Of a stretch of 23,630 nt of DNA, positions 1 through 5,588 are shown one piece after another; positions within the stretch are counted from its first letter, which is position 1; each line of letters starts with the position of its first letter. Under the pieces are notes generated by a model. That model was given only the letters and a program-made list of their open reading frames with translations. It had not been told where the DNA came from and searched no databases. The position numbers and the translations under genes are program-made. This stretch comes from a virus. The stretch is from the IMG/VR virus record IMGVR_UViG_3300021061_000047, positions 1-23,630 of that record. One strand, written 5' to 3'.

Positions 1-21
1 CAAGCAATTAAGATTCAGCCG

Positions 22-43
22 GGTGTGAAAAAAGTGTGAAGTC
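22..43. repeat. 22-bp direct repeat, copy 1 (iteron-like)
   Basis: The 22 bases at 22-43 recur without a mismatch at 316-337. Each copy contains two GTGTGAA heptamers (23-29 and 34-40 here) whose starts are 11 bp apart, about one helical turn. This is the geometry of iterons or of tandem operator half-sites. The copy lies just upstream of the first gene. Its function is inferred only. Confidence 0.6.
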
Positions 44-83
44 TATGAAACGTAAAATCAGCGTCAAAAATACGGAGCGTAAA

Positions 84-362
84 ATGTCTAAGAATCAGGA
101 AGTTAGGCGGGAGGGGGAGGTTAGTTTTGGCCGGAAACCTTATCCCGTTAGGGGCCGAAAACAGAAAACTGTAACGTTGGACGACTCGACACGTCCATTA
201 AGGCTTCGCGCAAATTCTTACCGAATCCCCGAGGAATTTGACGTTTTACCTGCAGTTGTCTGGAAAGACGGCATCCCATTCCTTTTCCGCGCTTTGATCA
301 AAAGAGGCTCACGAAGGTGTGAAAAAAGTGTGAAGTCGCCGCGCGCGAAAAGATCCGCTTAG
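84..362 (+). CDS. Small basic hypothetical protein, 92 aa
   Basis: I do not recognise this protein. It is very basic (many K and R, especially in the first 30 and last 20 residues) with a more ordinary middle part containing a VVWKDG-IPFLFRALI stretch. The frame is open from a GTG at 36 and an ATG at 45, but the ATG at 84 is preferred because it has a GGAG ribosome site at 74-77. The last residues are encoded by the second copy of the 22-bp direct repeat, so the gene is almost exactly bracketed by the two copies. A nucleic-acid-binding role would fit the charge, but nothing in the sequence proves it. Confidence 0.5.
   Translation: MSKNQEVRREGEVSFGRKPYPVRGRKQKTVTLDDSTRPLRLRANSYRIPEEFDVLPAVVWKDGIPFLFRALIKRGSRRCEKSVKSPRAKRSA
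316..337. repeat. 22-bp direct repeat, copy 2 (iteron-like)
   Basis: This is identical to 22-43, including the paired GTGTGAA heptamers (317-323 and 328-334). It lies inside the 3' end of the first gene and about 70-90 bp upstream of the replication initiator-like gene. Confidence 0.6.
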
Positions 363-403
363 AGCAAGTTTTTTAACCCCCGCTGAGCTGTTGGGACGCG
401 GGT

Positions 404-1132
404 ATGGGGGTTTTGGGGATGGGGAAATTCAACGAAGTTACAATAACAATTCCCAGCTGGGATAAGTTCAACGCACGTAAAGACATCACTCGTCCGCATT
501 GGTTTCGGATGGATCATTCCATCTTTGAAGATCCAAAATTTTACAATCTAGAGCCAGCTGATTGGGCAGTGCTTCTCTATCTTCTTTGTCAGAAATCAAA
601 GAGTGGCGAGGGGTTTCAAGTCAACTATGCGCATGCGCAGCGAGTCGCAGGGCTTTCATCAAGGGTTGTTGATTCTGCGATCGAGAAATTGCTGCAATCT
701 CAATTCATTACGGTTTCAAACACGGCGGCGGCCGCGGACGTTACGTTCCCGGCCGGGGACGAACGGATCCGGCCGGATCCGTCCAATACAAACAAACAAA
801 CAAACAATACAGACAGCACGTGCGCGTTCGCGCCCGAACGGCTTCGAGAGATCTGGAATCAGAACCGAGGAATCTTGAGCGAATGTATCAAGCTCACTCC
901 TTCACGACTCGCTGCTGCCAGGAAGCGAATCGAAGAAAACGGAGACCCTGAGTATTGGGCTGACATCGTTCGCACCATCGCCAGCGATCCATTCTTCCAA
1001 GGCAGGAACGAACGAAAGTGGCGCGCGACGTTCGACTATCTCCTGCGGCCCGACACCCACATCAGGATCGCCGAAAGACGGCTCAGTAATCCAAAGCTCG
1101 CCTTAATCGAGAAAGCGATGAGTGAACTATGA
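404..1132 (+). CDS. Phage replication initiator-like protein (wHTH plus DnaD/O-type C-terminal domain)
   Basis: This is a probable replisome organiser that would bind the phage origin and recruit the helicase encoded immediately downstream. Residues about 30-105 look like a winged helix (hydrophobic helices, YAHAQRVAGLSSRVVDSAIEKL as recognition region). Residues 106-140 form a low-complexity linker rich in A, N, T and Q. The C-terminal part (about 145-220) has the SDPFFQGRNERKWRATFDYL stretch that I know from phage replication proteins of the DnaD/O-like kind. The start may be ATG 404 or ATG 419; both have G-rich upstream sequence and neither is decisive. It overlaps the helicase gene by 4 bases (ATGA), so the two are probably coupled. 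The linker-coding DNA contains a strong palindrome and an A-rich tract (see 728-808), as in lambda O, where the origin lies in the initiator gene. A general wHTH regulator is the alternative. Confidence 0.75.
   Translation: MGVLGMGKFNEVTITIPSWDKFNARKDITRPHWFRMDHSIFEDPKFYNLEPADWAVLLYLLCQKSKSGEGFQVNYAHAQRVAGLSSRVVDSAIEKLLQSQFITVSNTAAAADVTFPAGDERIRPDPSNTNKQTNNTDSTCAFAPERLREIWNQNRGILSECIKLTPSRLAAARKRIEENGDPEYWADIVRTIASDPFFQGRNERKWRATFDYLLRPDTHIRIAERRLSNPKLALIEKAMSEL
728..808. other. Candidate replication origin inside the initiator gene
   Basis: Within the linker-coding part of the initiator gene lies a 20-bp perfect palindrome (763-782, ACGGATCCGGCCGGATCCGT). It is preceded by a second dyad (CGTTC 744-748 / GAACG 761-765 around CCCGGCCGGG 748-757) and followed at once by an A-rich tetranucleotide tract (CAAA repeated, 789-807). 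GC-rich dyads next to an easily melted A-rich tract, inside an initiator gene and followed by a helicase gene, is the layout of lambdoid origins. The structure is seen; the origin role is inferred. Confidence 0.5.
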
Positions 1133-2007
1133 ACCTAGATAAATTCATCAAGGGCGATGCGCATGCGCAGACGATTCGCGAAACGTACGCAGACGCCGCT
1201 AAAGAGCTGCTTATGCCGTACCCATCGACGCCAATTGAGGGGTTTCCGAAGCTCAATAAGATCATCGGTGGATTCCGGCCGTACGAGTTCACAATCCTTT
1301 GCGGAGCTACTGGAATCGGAAAGACTACGCTCAACGCGAATCTCTCAAAGTCGTTCCTGATTCAACGAGTGCATCACTTCGTTGCAAGCGTTGAAACCGG
1401 TCACACTGATTTCAGTAAGCGAGTTATGTCGGCACTCGCTGGCGAAGACTGGAACACCGGTGAACCAGTGAACGTGGAACGGCTCAAAGCGTTTCACGCA
1501 AAGTACGGCGACTTGTTTCAATCCGACATTTTGAGCCTTTCGCTTTACGAGAATCGTTTCTCGGTTGAAGCGCTTATGAGCGACATCGCCTGGCATGTGA
1601 AATACCGAAAGTGTCAGCTTGCGATCATCGATAACTTAAACTTCTTTCTCGAAGTCACGCGTGCTGCTGATCAGATTATCGAGATGGATCGGGTGATCCA
1701 CGAGTTAATCATTTTCTGCAAGCAGGTGCCTGTACACGTGATCATGGTCATGCACCCGAAGAAAAACGAGTCAGGTCGGGTTGAATCTGAGTTCGATATC
1801 AAAGGCTCAAGCACCGCCGTTCAAGAGGCGCATAACGTGCTTTTATTTAATCGCGCTGGCGAAGACTTGATCGACGGCCGCTACGCCGATCTAGGTGATC
1901 GTGAAATCAAGATCGCAAAAATGCGGCGCAAGGGCCGCGCGGTCGGATCACGGCTCGTGCTGAAAGCAATTCAGGGCGTACTTTATGTCGAAGGAGCGGT
2001 TGTATGA
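1129..2007 (+). CDS. DnaB/RecA-fold replicative helicase (helicase domain only)
   Basis: This is a probable ring helicase that unwinds DNA at the phage fork using ATP. Walker A is GATGIGKT at residues 59-66, Walker B is LAIIDN at 164-169, and the VIMVMHPKK segment at 204-212 matches the motif 3 region of DnaB, Twinkle and T7 gp4 helicases. The segment FVASVETGHTDFSKRV (84-99) corresponds to the family's 'SLE...R' motif, and MRRKGRAVGSRLVLK (265-279) to the C-terminal R-rich strand. At 292 aa it has only the RecA core and lacks both the DnaB N-terminal domain and any primase domain. It overlaps its neighbours by 4 bases on both sides (1129-1132 and 2004-2007). No primase is recognisable in the window, so host DnaG or a divergent enzyme is presumably used. 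Confidence 0.85.
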   Translation: MNLDKFIKGDAHAQTIRETYADAAKELLMPYPSTPIEGFPKLNKIIGGFRPYEFTILCGATGIGKTTLNANLSKSFLIQRVHHFVASVETGHTDFSKRVMSALAGEDWNTGEPVNVERLKAFHAKYGDLFQSDILSLSLYENRFSVEALMSDIAWHVKYRKCQLAIIDNLNFFLEVTRAADQIIEMDRVIHELIIFCKQVPVHVIMVMHPKKNESGRVESEFDIKGSSTAVQEAHNVLLFNRAGEDLIDGRYADLGDREIKIAKMRRKGRAVGSRLVLKAIQGVLYVEGAVV

Positions 2008-2297
2008 GCCTGGGATTTTCAGAAATCATTCGATCGATCGAAGCTGAAATTAAAACCGAGTACCTGCCGGGAGCTATTACTTGGGCTGACAAGCATCACA
2101 ACAATGCGTGGTCAAACGCTATTGATCGCTTCGATCGCGCGCTCTCTCGTTCGATTGAACGGCAAGACTACACGTTAGCCAAACTTGAAGGCGAGCACTA
2201 CAGGATCACCGTTCTTGATCTACTGAGGAAGTATAAAAAAGAAAAAGGCATTGCCGATACTGATTCGTTTTTAACCGCGATCGGAGCAAAGCGATGA
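2004..2297 (+). CDS. Hypothetical protein, 97 aa, in replication operon
   Basis: This is a soluble, mostly helical, charged protein with no recognised motif. The gene is coupled to the helicase upstream (ATGA 2004-2007) and to the small zinc protein downstream (ATGA 2294-2297). Its position directly behind the helicase suggests a replication accessory role, for example a helicase partner, but this is inference from position only. Confidence 0.7.
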   Translation: MSLGFSEIIRSIEAEIKTEYLPGAITWADKHHNNAWSNAIDRFDRALSRSIERQDYTLAKLEGEHYRITVLDLLRKYKKEKGIADTDSFLTAIGAKR

Positions 2298-2509
2298 AAC
2301 CAAGGCCAAGCGCAAGTTATGACCGTTGTTCAAATCCAAACAACCGGACGGATTGCGACGAGTGGACGACTCATGGATCAGGGAAATGTTTGAAGTGTCG
2401 CACAATCGTCTGCCAGCGATGCGGTAAGGAAGTTTCTAAGAGCACTCGCCAGATCAAGCACTGTCATCAATGCGCGCGCGTGATTCAGGAAAGTCTGAGA
2501 AGCGCATGA
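2294..2509 (+). CDS. Small zinc-ribbon-like protein, 71 aa
   Basis: Three CxxC pairs (C32/C35, C40/C43, C57/C60) plus C12, C21, H27, H56 and H58 strongly suggest one or two zinc sites. Such treble-clef or zinc-ribbon modules bind nucleic acid or protein partners. The gene is joined by ATGA overlaps to both neighbours (2294-2297 and 2506-2509). The exact family is not recognised. Confidence 0.7.
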   Translation: MKPRPSASYDRCSNPNNRTDCDEWTTHGSGKCLKCRTIVCQRCGKEVSKSTRQIKHCHQCARVIQESLRSA

Positions 2510-3024
2510 GCTACTTACTTGAGTTTACGATTCCAGGATTGCCACGCATGACGAATCCTTCGGGGCGTAAATCTCATTGGGCAATCATCCGGCGCGAGCG
2601 TGACGCTTGGATAGCTGCTGTAATCTGCATTAGCCGCGCGAAGCTGCCACGAGCACCGCTTCAAAAGGCGAAGCTGACGCTCACCCGACACTCAGCAAGC
2701 GCGCCCGATCCTGATGGGCTTGTGAGCGGATTCAAAGCGATCGTTGACGGTTTAGTTAGGGCAAAAGTTTTAGTGAATGACCGATTCGAGAATATCGGGA
2801 TGCCCGATTATCGGTGGGTCAAAGCAGCGCCTAAGAAGGGCTTTATTCAGGTGAGAGTAGAAGGAGAAGAGAACGATGCATACAAGACAGTCACAGGACA
2901 GAGCGGACGAAGTAGTCACTCTGAGAATCGAGAACGAGGCACTGAAGGATTTGGTGAATCGACTTCAAGCGGAGATCGCGCGCATCCGGGAGCAGATCCC
3001 GGTCATGCAGATCTTGGGAAATGA
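2506..3024 (+). CDS. RusA-type Holliday junction resolvase
   Basis: This is an endonuclease that resolves recombination or replication junctions. The start FTIPGLPRMTNPSGRKSHW and the core PDPDGLVSGFKAIVDGLV followed by VLVNDRFENI match the RusA fold. The acidic residues D68, D70, D81 and D92 are in the expected positions for the metal site; the usual N after the second D is G71 here. The start is set at ATG 2506, which overlaps the upstream stop as ATGA; an in-frame ATG at 2470 would lie inside the previous gene. RusA proteins are usually about 120 residues. Here the fold should end near residue 122, and the remaining 50 residues are low-complexity (G, S, E, R) and overlap the next gene in another frame, so the tail may be non-functional read-on. 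Confidence 0.85.
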   Translation: MSYLLEFTIPGLPRMTNPSGRKSHWAIIRRERDAWIAAVICISRAKLPRAPLQKAKLTLTRHSASAPDPDGLVSGFKAIVDGLVRAKVLVNDRFENIGMPDYRWVKAAPKKGFIQVRVEGEENDAYKTVTGQSGRSSHSENRERGTEGFGESTSSGDRAHPGADPGHADLGK

Positions 3025-3055
3025 GCCATACGATGAAAACGCTAACTGCATATGA
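2876..3055 (+). CDS. Small coiled-coil protein, 59 aa, overlapping the RusA tail
   Basis: The ORF has a strong ribosome site, AAGGAG at 2861-2866, 9 bases before its ATG. Residues about 11-42 form a heptad-like coiled coil (VVTLRIENEALKDLVNRLQA and following), so it probably makes a dimer or trimer. It overlaps the 3' end of the resolvase gene by 149 bases in a different frame and ends in an ATGA overlap with the next microgene. Its amino-acid composition is far more protein-like than the resolvase tail read from the same DNA. Function unknown. Confidence 0.65.
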   Translation: MHTRQSQDRADEVVTLRIENEALKDLVNRLQAEIARIREQIPVMQILGNEPYDENANCI

Positions 3056-3135
3056 GTTTTTACGTCGTCTTGTCGGTCGCGGTGTTTTGTTTCGGAATCG
3101 CGTTCCTGCAAGGAGCAAGAAAAGGAAAAAGGTGA
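3052..3135 (+). CDS. Single-TM microprotein, 27 aa
   Basis: The product has one hydrophobic helix (about residues 3-19, YVVLSVAVFCFGIAFL) followed by a basic tail GARKGKR, which predicts a single-pass inner-membrane peptide with the basic end in the cytoplasm. The start overlaps the previous stop (ATGA 3052-3055), and the AAAAAGG near its end serves as the ribosome site of the next gene. The ORF is short, but the coupling on both sides supports translation. Function unknown. Confidence 0.5.
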   Translation: MSFYVVLSVAVFCFGIAFLQGARKGKR

Positions 3136-3139
3136 AGCC

Positions 3140-3571
3140 ATGACCATCACTCGCGACCCCGGCTACTGGAACGAAGAATTTCCCGAACCAAAAGTAGACG
3201 CGCCCGGTGATATCAAAGTGATATCAGAGGCGAAGGCGCGTATCGCGGAGCTTTTATCACGGCGAAACACATCTGAAGATTACTCAAAGGACAAAGAGAT
3301 CATACAATGCATCCAGGAATGTCAGGACTCTCTCCCTATGGAGTTCATTCTCGAATCGCTAACTTCGATGGGACATTGTCCAAGTGTTCTCTATGACGAC
3401 AATGGACACTTTGCTGTCGAGGGTGACGGCTGGCAGAAGCTCCTACTCGATTACGACCTAAATGAAGAAACCACCTTCGAGGGCGGATGGGTGATTCCAG
3501 GTGGACACTGGAAGCCAACTGTCCGTGAAGCATTAAGTTGTTTCTTACTGGTCCTAACTGGTGGCGCATGA
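3140..3571 (+). CDS. Hypothetical protein, 143 aa
   Basis: This soluble acidic protein is not recognised. The C-terminal part has a GDGWQKLLLDYDLN segment and an aromatic, glycine-rich FEGGWVIPGGHW stretch. The ribosome site is AAAAAGG at 3126-3132. It ends in an ATGA overlap with the next microgene. Two TGATATCA octamers separated by 3 bases lie in its coding sequence at 3208-3226. Confidence 0.7.
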   Translation: MTITRDPGYWNEEFPEPKVDAPGDIKVISEAKARIAELLSRRNTSEDYSKDKEIIQCIQECQDSLPMEFILESLTSMGHCPSVLYDDNGHFAVEGDGWQKLLLDYDLNEETTFEGGWVIPGGHWKPTVREALSCFLLVLTGGA

Positions 3572-3672
3572 CCATCTCTATCGACCGTCGATATATCGGC
3601 GTCCGATACACAGGTTGTATGGAAAAACCATACGATTGTATTGAAAATACATACAGCGGGGTGCGGGTGTGA
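3568..3672 (+). CDS. Possible 34-aa microprotein with internal peptide repeats
   Basis: The ORF is tied to both neighbours: its ATG overlaps the upstream TGA (3568-3571) and its TGA overlaps the GTG of the next gene (3669-3672). The peptide has two pairs of imperfect repeats, IDRRY/IGVRY and CMEKPYD/CIENTYS. The same DNA forms four palindromes (3579-3651), so the coding potential may be secondary to a regulatory or structural role. No family is recognised. Confidence 0.4.
   Translation: MTISIDRRYIGVRYTGCMEKPYDCIENTYSGVRV
3579..3651. repeat. Cluster of four palindromes in 73 bp
   Basis: Two abutting 15-bp dyads, TATCGAC-C-GTCGATA (3579-3593) and TATCGG-CGT-CCGATA (3594-3608), share their outer TATCG/CGATA arms. 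They are followed by GTATGG-AAAAA-CCATAC (3617-3633) and TGTATT-GAA-AATACA (3637-3651), which belong to a 21-bp tandem repeat (3616-3636 and 3637-3657). This could be an operator array for a dimeric regulator or a set of hairpins in the mRNA. The structure is certain; the role is unknown. Confidence 0.65.
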
Positions 3673-3965
3673 GAAGCGCAAAATTGAAACGGCTCACGGA
3701 CCAAATCAAGAGACTTGTCCAGGGTACTGAGACTGAGCGCCTGTACGAACAGCGCAAGCATCTGGTCGAACGCATCGCGGAGCTTGAGGCTAAGAATGCG
3801 CGGCTAAGTAAAGAGAATCAAATTCTCTGGGATAGTTTGAAGTCCGTTCAGACGGGCAGTTGTTGGTGCCCAGTAGGTATTGGAAACCCAATGATGAGTG
3901 GTCACGACCCAGTCTGTAAGGCAATTCGCGACGCGCTGGCTGGCGGAAATGTGGCGGATAAATGA
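3669..3965 (+). CDS. Coiled-coil protein with C-terminal CWC-H-C motif, 98 aa
   Basis: Residues about 5-60 form a long charged coiled coil (RLYEQRKHLVERIAELEAKN and following). The C-terminal third has C65, C67, H79 and C83 in a CWCPVGIGNPMMSGHDPVC arrangement that could bind one zinc. I know this C-terminal sequence type from other phage proteins of unknown function. The start is GTG 3669, overlapping the upstream TGA as GTGA, and the end overlaps the next gene as ATGA (3962-3965). Confidence 0.7.
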   Translation: MRSAKLKRLTDQIKRLVQGTETERLYEQRKHLVERIAELEAKNARLSKENQILWDSLKSVQTGSCWCPVGIGNPMMSGHDPVCKAIRDALAGGNVADK

Positions 3966-4219
3966 AAACATTCCAAGAAAAAGTTGAAGCTCTCTCAGAT
4001 GAGTTTCAGTCCACATTTACAATTCTCGATGATGGAAGCTTGTCGAATCTCTTTGACGTGCGCGAGGTACCTGAGGTGAAGGCGCTCGTTCAGCGTCATA
4101 TAAGGTGGGAGAATCCATTCTTTATTAAGACCAGCGAGCTATCGGGGACCTACGATGTTTGGGTGATTCAGAAAGCCCCCTCCGATAGCGACTCCGACAA
4201 GAAAGGGAGTGGTTCCTAG
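3962..4219 (+). CDS. Hypothetical protein, 85 aa, with duplicated polar tail
   Basis: This is a soluble protein with no recognised domain. The last 15 residues (KAPSDSDSDKKGSGS) are nearly the same as the end of the next protein (KAPSVCDSDKKGSGT) because of a 43-bp direct repeat in the DNA. The ribosome site of the following gene, AAAGGGAG at 4202-4209, lies inside this tail-coding repeat, so the gene end doubles as a translation signal. It overlaps the previous gene by ATGA. Confidence 0.65.
   Translation: MKTFQEKVEALSDEFQSTFTILDDGSLSNLFDVREVPEVKALVQRHIRWENPFFIKTSELSGTYDVWVIQKAPSDSDSDKKGSGS
4171..4213. repeat. 43-bp junction repeat, copy 1
   Basis: This matches 4402-4444 at 39 of 43 positions: a 12-base block, a mostly variable 5-base spacer, then an identical 26-base block. 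It encodes the end of one protein and carries the AAAGGGAG ribosome site of the next gene. It also contains an ACTCC/GGAGT inverted pair. Confidence 0.75.
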
Positions 4220-4450
4220 ATGCGAACAATTAAGCACAAGTTTTGGGAATATGCAGATGACGAAGGAACGCAGCGAGCGATTTGCGGAGTGACCAGGAGC
4301 TGGCAACAGCGAAGCGACGGGACAGGCCCGGTGCTTGTCGCCTTCGATAGCGTTACCTGTAAGAAGTGCGTCCGGATGCTGAGGCTAGAACTGAAAAAGC
4401 CGAAAGCCCCCTCAGTCTGCGACTCCGACAAGAAAGGGAGTGGTACGTGA
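4220..4450 (+). CDS. Small putative zinc-binding protein, 76 aa
   Basis: H6, C22 and the pair C47/C50 in VTCKKCVRML make a likely zinc site of the H-C-CxxC type seen in many small phage proteins of unknown function. The polar tail is shared with the preceding protein (see the junction repeats). The ATG follows the previous stop directly, with AAAGGGAG at 4202-4209 as ribosome site. The 3' end overlaps the next gene as GTGA (4447-4450). Confidence 0.65.
   Translation: MRTIKHKFWEYADDEGTQRAICGVTRSWQQRSDGTGPVLVAFDSVTCKKCVRMLRLELKKPKAPSVCDSDKKGSGT
4402..4444. repeat. 43-bp junction repeat, copy 2
   Basis: This second copy of the unit at 4171-4213 starts exactly 231 bp (77 codons) later and is read in the same frame. 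It codes for the same kind of protein tail and supplies the ribosome site for the GTG start at 4447. Confidence 0.75.
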
Positions 4451-4680
4451 ACATTCGATGGATGCCTACTGACAAGCATGTATTCGCGACTTTTTACCGA
4501 GAACACCGATGGCAGCTCATTCCGATGGGAACCATCTCTGACCCGGAGGGCACGCACGGAGAACCGCTCATGATGACTGAGTGGGGCTTCGAGGGGTCAA
4601 ACGTGCCGGTCATGAAGACAGAGGACCGCAAAGGGCAGTGGTCCTATTTTGTGGCAGCGGTGACTCAGTCAGAGGGCTGA
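4447..4680 (+). CDS. Hypothetical protein, 77 aa
   Basis: This is a small soluble protein of unknown function with several aromatic residues (W5, F13, F16, Y17, W22 and others). The start is taken at GTG 4447 because it overlaps the upstream stop (GTGA) and has AAAGGGAG at 4433-4440. An open stretch in the same frame back to 4366 lies inside the previous gene and is not counted. Confidence 0.6.
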   Translation: MNIRWMPTDKHVFATFYREHRWQLIPMGTISDPEGTHGEPLMMTEWGFEGSNVPVMKTEDRKGQWSYFVAAVTQSEG

Positions 4681-4731
4681 CGGGCACAGCTTTACGTAAC
4701 ATCCATTATTGGACTCGGAAGGAATTTCCAC

Positions 4732-5433
4732 ATGAAGGAAATGCAAGAGATCGACAGAGAGCTGACAGGTCTTGGAGGAATTAGAAATAATCTCCTAGGG
4801 CCATCTCTTTATGTTTTTCCTACAAGTCATGGGCACGTGATGAGTACTCAGCCTTTTAAAAATCTCAATGTGCTTGCTACGACCGGTATTGCGTATCTAC
4901 TTACTCGAAGCGAAATGTATAAGCGCGGCATTGCTGATCACGAGATGGGCTGGGGACTCTTCTCGCGCCGTGAAGATGTAAAACAGAATACGAGTATCGA
5001 TGATTTCTTAGGTGTCTGCATGGTGCCCGAGTTCGCGCGCCGTGTGGTCTGGCGAATGCGTTTCTCGTTTGGCTTCTGGAATGTTGAGCGTCCTTGGCTT
5101 CCGTTCCTGCCGCCTAAGCAATGGGTCTTTCGATTTCAGGGTGCATACATTACGGCGAAGATGCGTGCGGGTATGTGGGTTTGGCCTTGGGAGAAATGGA
5201 TTTGGGCTTTCTGTGTGAGGCGTGCAGCGAGAGAGCCGGCATCCAACCAAGATGCTCATATCCAAACGCAAGCGATGGTAATCGTGTACCGTGAGAGTAA
5301 CCTTGCGTGTAGTCTTATGAATCGCGCATCGCTTGAGTGGAAGCAGAGCTTACCAAAACCGATTTATGAAATAGCCGCTGATTATATCGGCGATCCTGAG
5401 CACGATCTTGTGCGATTATTGAAAAACATATGA
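4732..5433 (+). CDS. Conserved-looking phage protein of unknown function, 233 aa
   Basis: This is the largest unassigned early gene. The protein is rich in tryptophan and arginine (about 10 W, clustered around residues 105-162). It has a polar, possibly active-site-like block, ADHEMGWGLFSRRED then NTSIDDFLGVC, around residues 68-96. From memory the SIDD-x-LG signature resembles a widespread but uncharacterised phage family, which I cannot confirm here. A TM helix is not convincing. The ribosome site is GGAAGG, about 10 bases before the ATG. Bases 4681-4731 upstream hold no visible gene. The 3' end overlaps the small zinc gene by ATGA. Confidence 0.7.
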   Translation: MKEMQEIDRELTGLGGIRNNLLGPSLYVFPTSHGHVMSTQPFKNLNVLATTGIAYLLTRSEMYKRGIADHEMGWGLFSRREDVKQNTSIDDFLGVCMVPEFARRVVWRMRFSFGFWNVERPWLPFLPPKQWVFRFQGAYITAKMRAGMWVWPWEKWIWAFCVRRAAREPASNQDAHIQTQAMVIVYRESNLACSLMNRASLEWKQSLPKPIYEIAADYIGDPEHDLVRLLKNI

Positions 5434-5543
5434 CTTGGTTTCGCTATCGCTGCTTGAATGAGCGCTGCAAGTTTGGGTGGGATGATCGCAAACACTGGTA
5501 CTGCCCGAAGTGCGGCTATCCATTTATCAAAGAGGATAAATAA
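5430..5543 (+). CDS. Zinc-ribbon microprotein, 37 aa
   Basis: C8, C13, C25 and C28 (the last two in CPKCGYPF) form a clear rubredoxin/zinc-ribbon-like knuckle pair in a 37-residue peptide. It starts in an ATGA overlap with the preceding gene and is the last + gene before the convergent terminator region. Such minimal zinc ribbons often contact RNA polymerase, ribosomes or nucleic acid, but the target here is unknown. Confidence 0.6.
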   Translation: MTWFRYRCLNERCKFGWDDRKHWYCPKCGYPFIKEDK

Positions 5544-5588
5544 AAAGGCTAGGCCGCCATCCGTGGCAGACCTAACCTTAGATTCTCG

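Noticed and set aside
375-412. AACCCCC/GGGGGTT inverted repeat as a terminator before the initiator gene
   Set aside because: The loop is 24 bases, only four T follow, and the right arm overlaps the likely start codons.
789-807. CAAA tetranucleotide repeat as a phase-variation tract
   Set aside because: Fewer than five copies, and switching off a replication initiator makes little sense; an A-rich unwinding element fits better.
2029-2042. 14-bp palindrome TTCGATCGATCGAA
   Set aside because: A lone perfect palindrome of this length is expected about once in a window this size and lies in coding sequence.
2794-2808. ATCGGG-ATG-CCCGAT dyad in the resolvase gene
   Set aside because: Single 6-bp-arm dyads are expected several times by chance; no cluster around it.
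3345-3761. 138-codon minus-strand frame across 3345-3761
   Set aside because: Covers the palindrome cluster and parts of coupled + genes; the sequence is not protein-like and has no good ribosome site.
4366-4446. Longer upstream start for the gene ending at 4680
   Set aside because: It would run inside the preceding gene; GTG 4447 has a proper ribosome site and a GTGA overlap.
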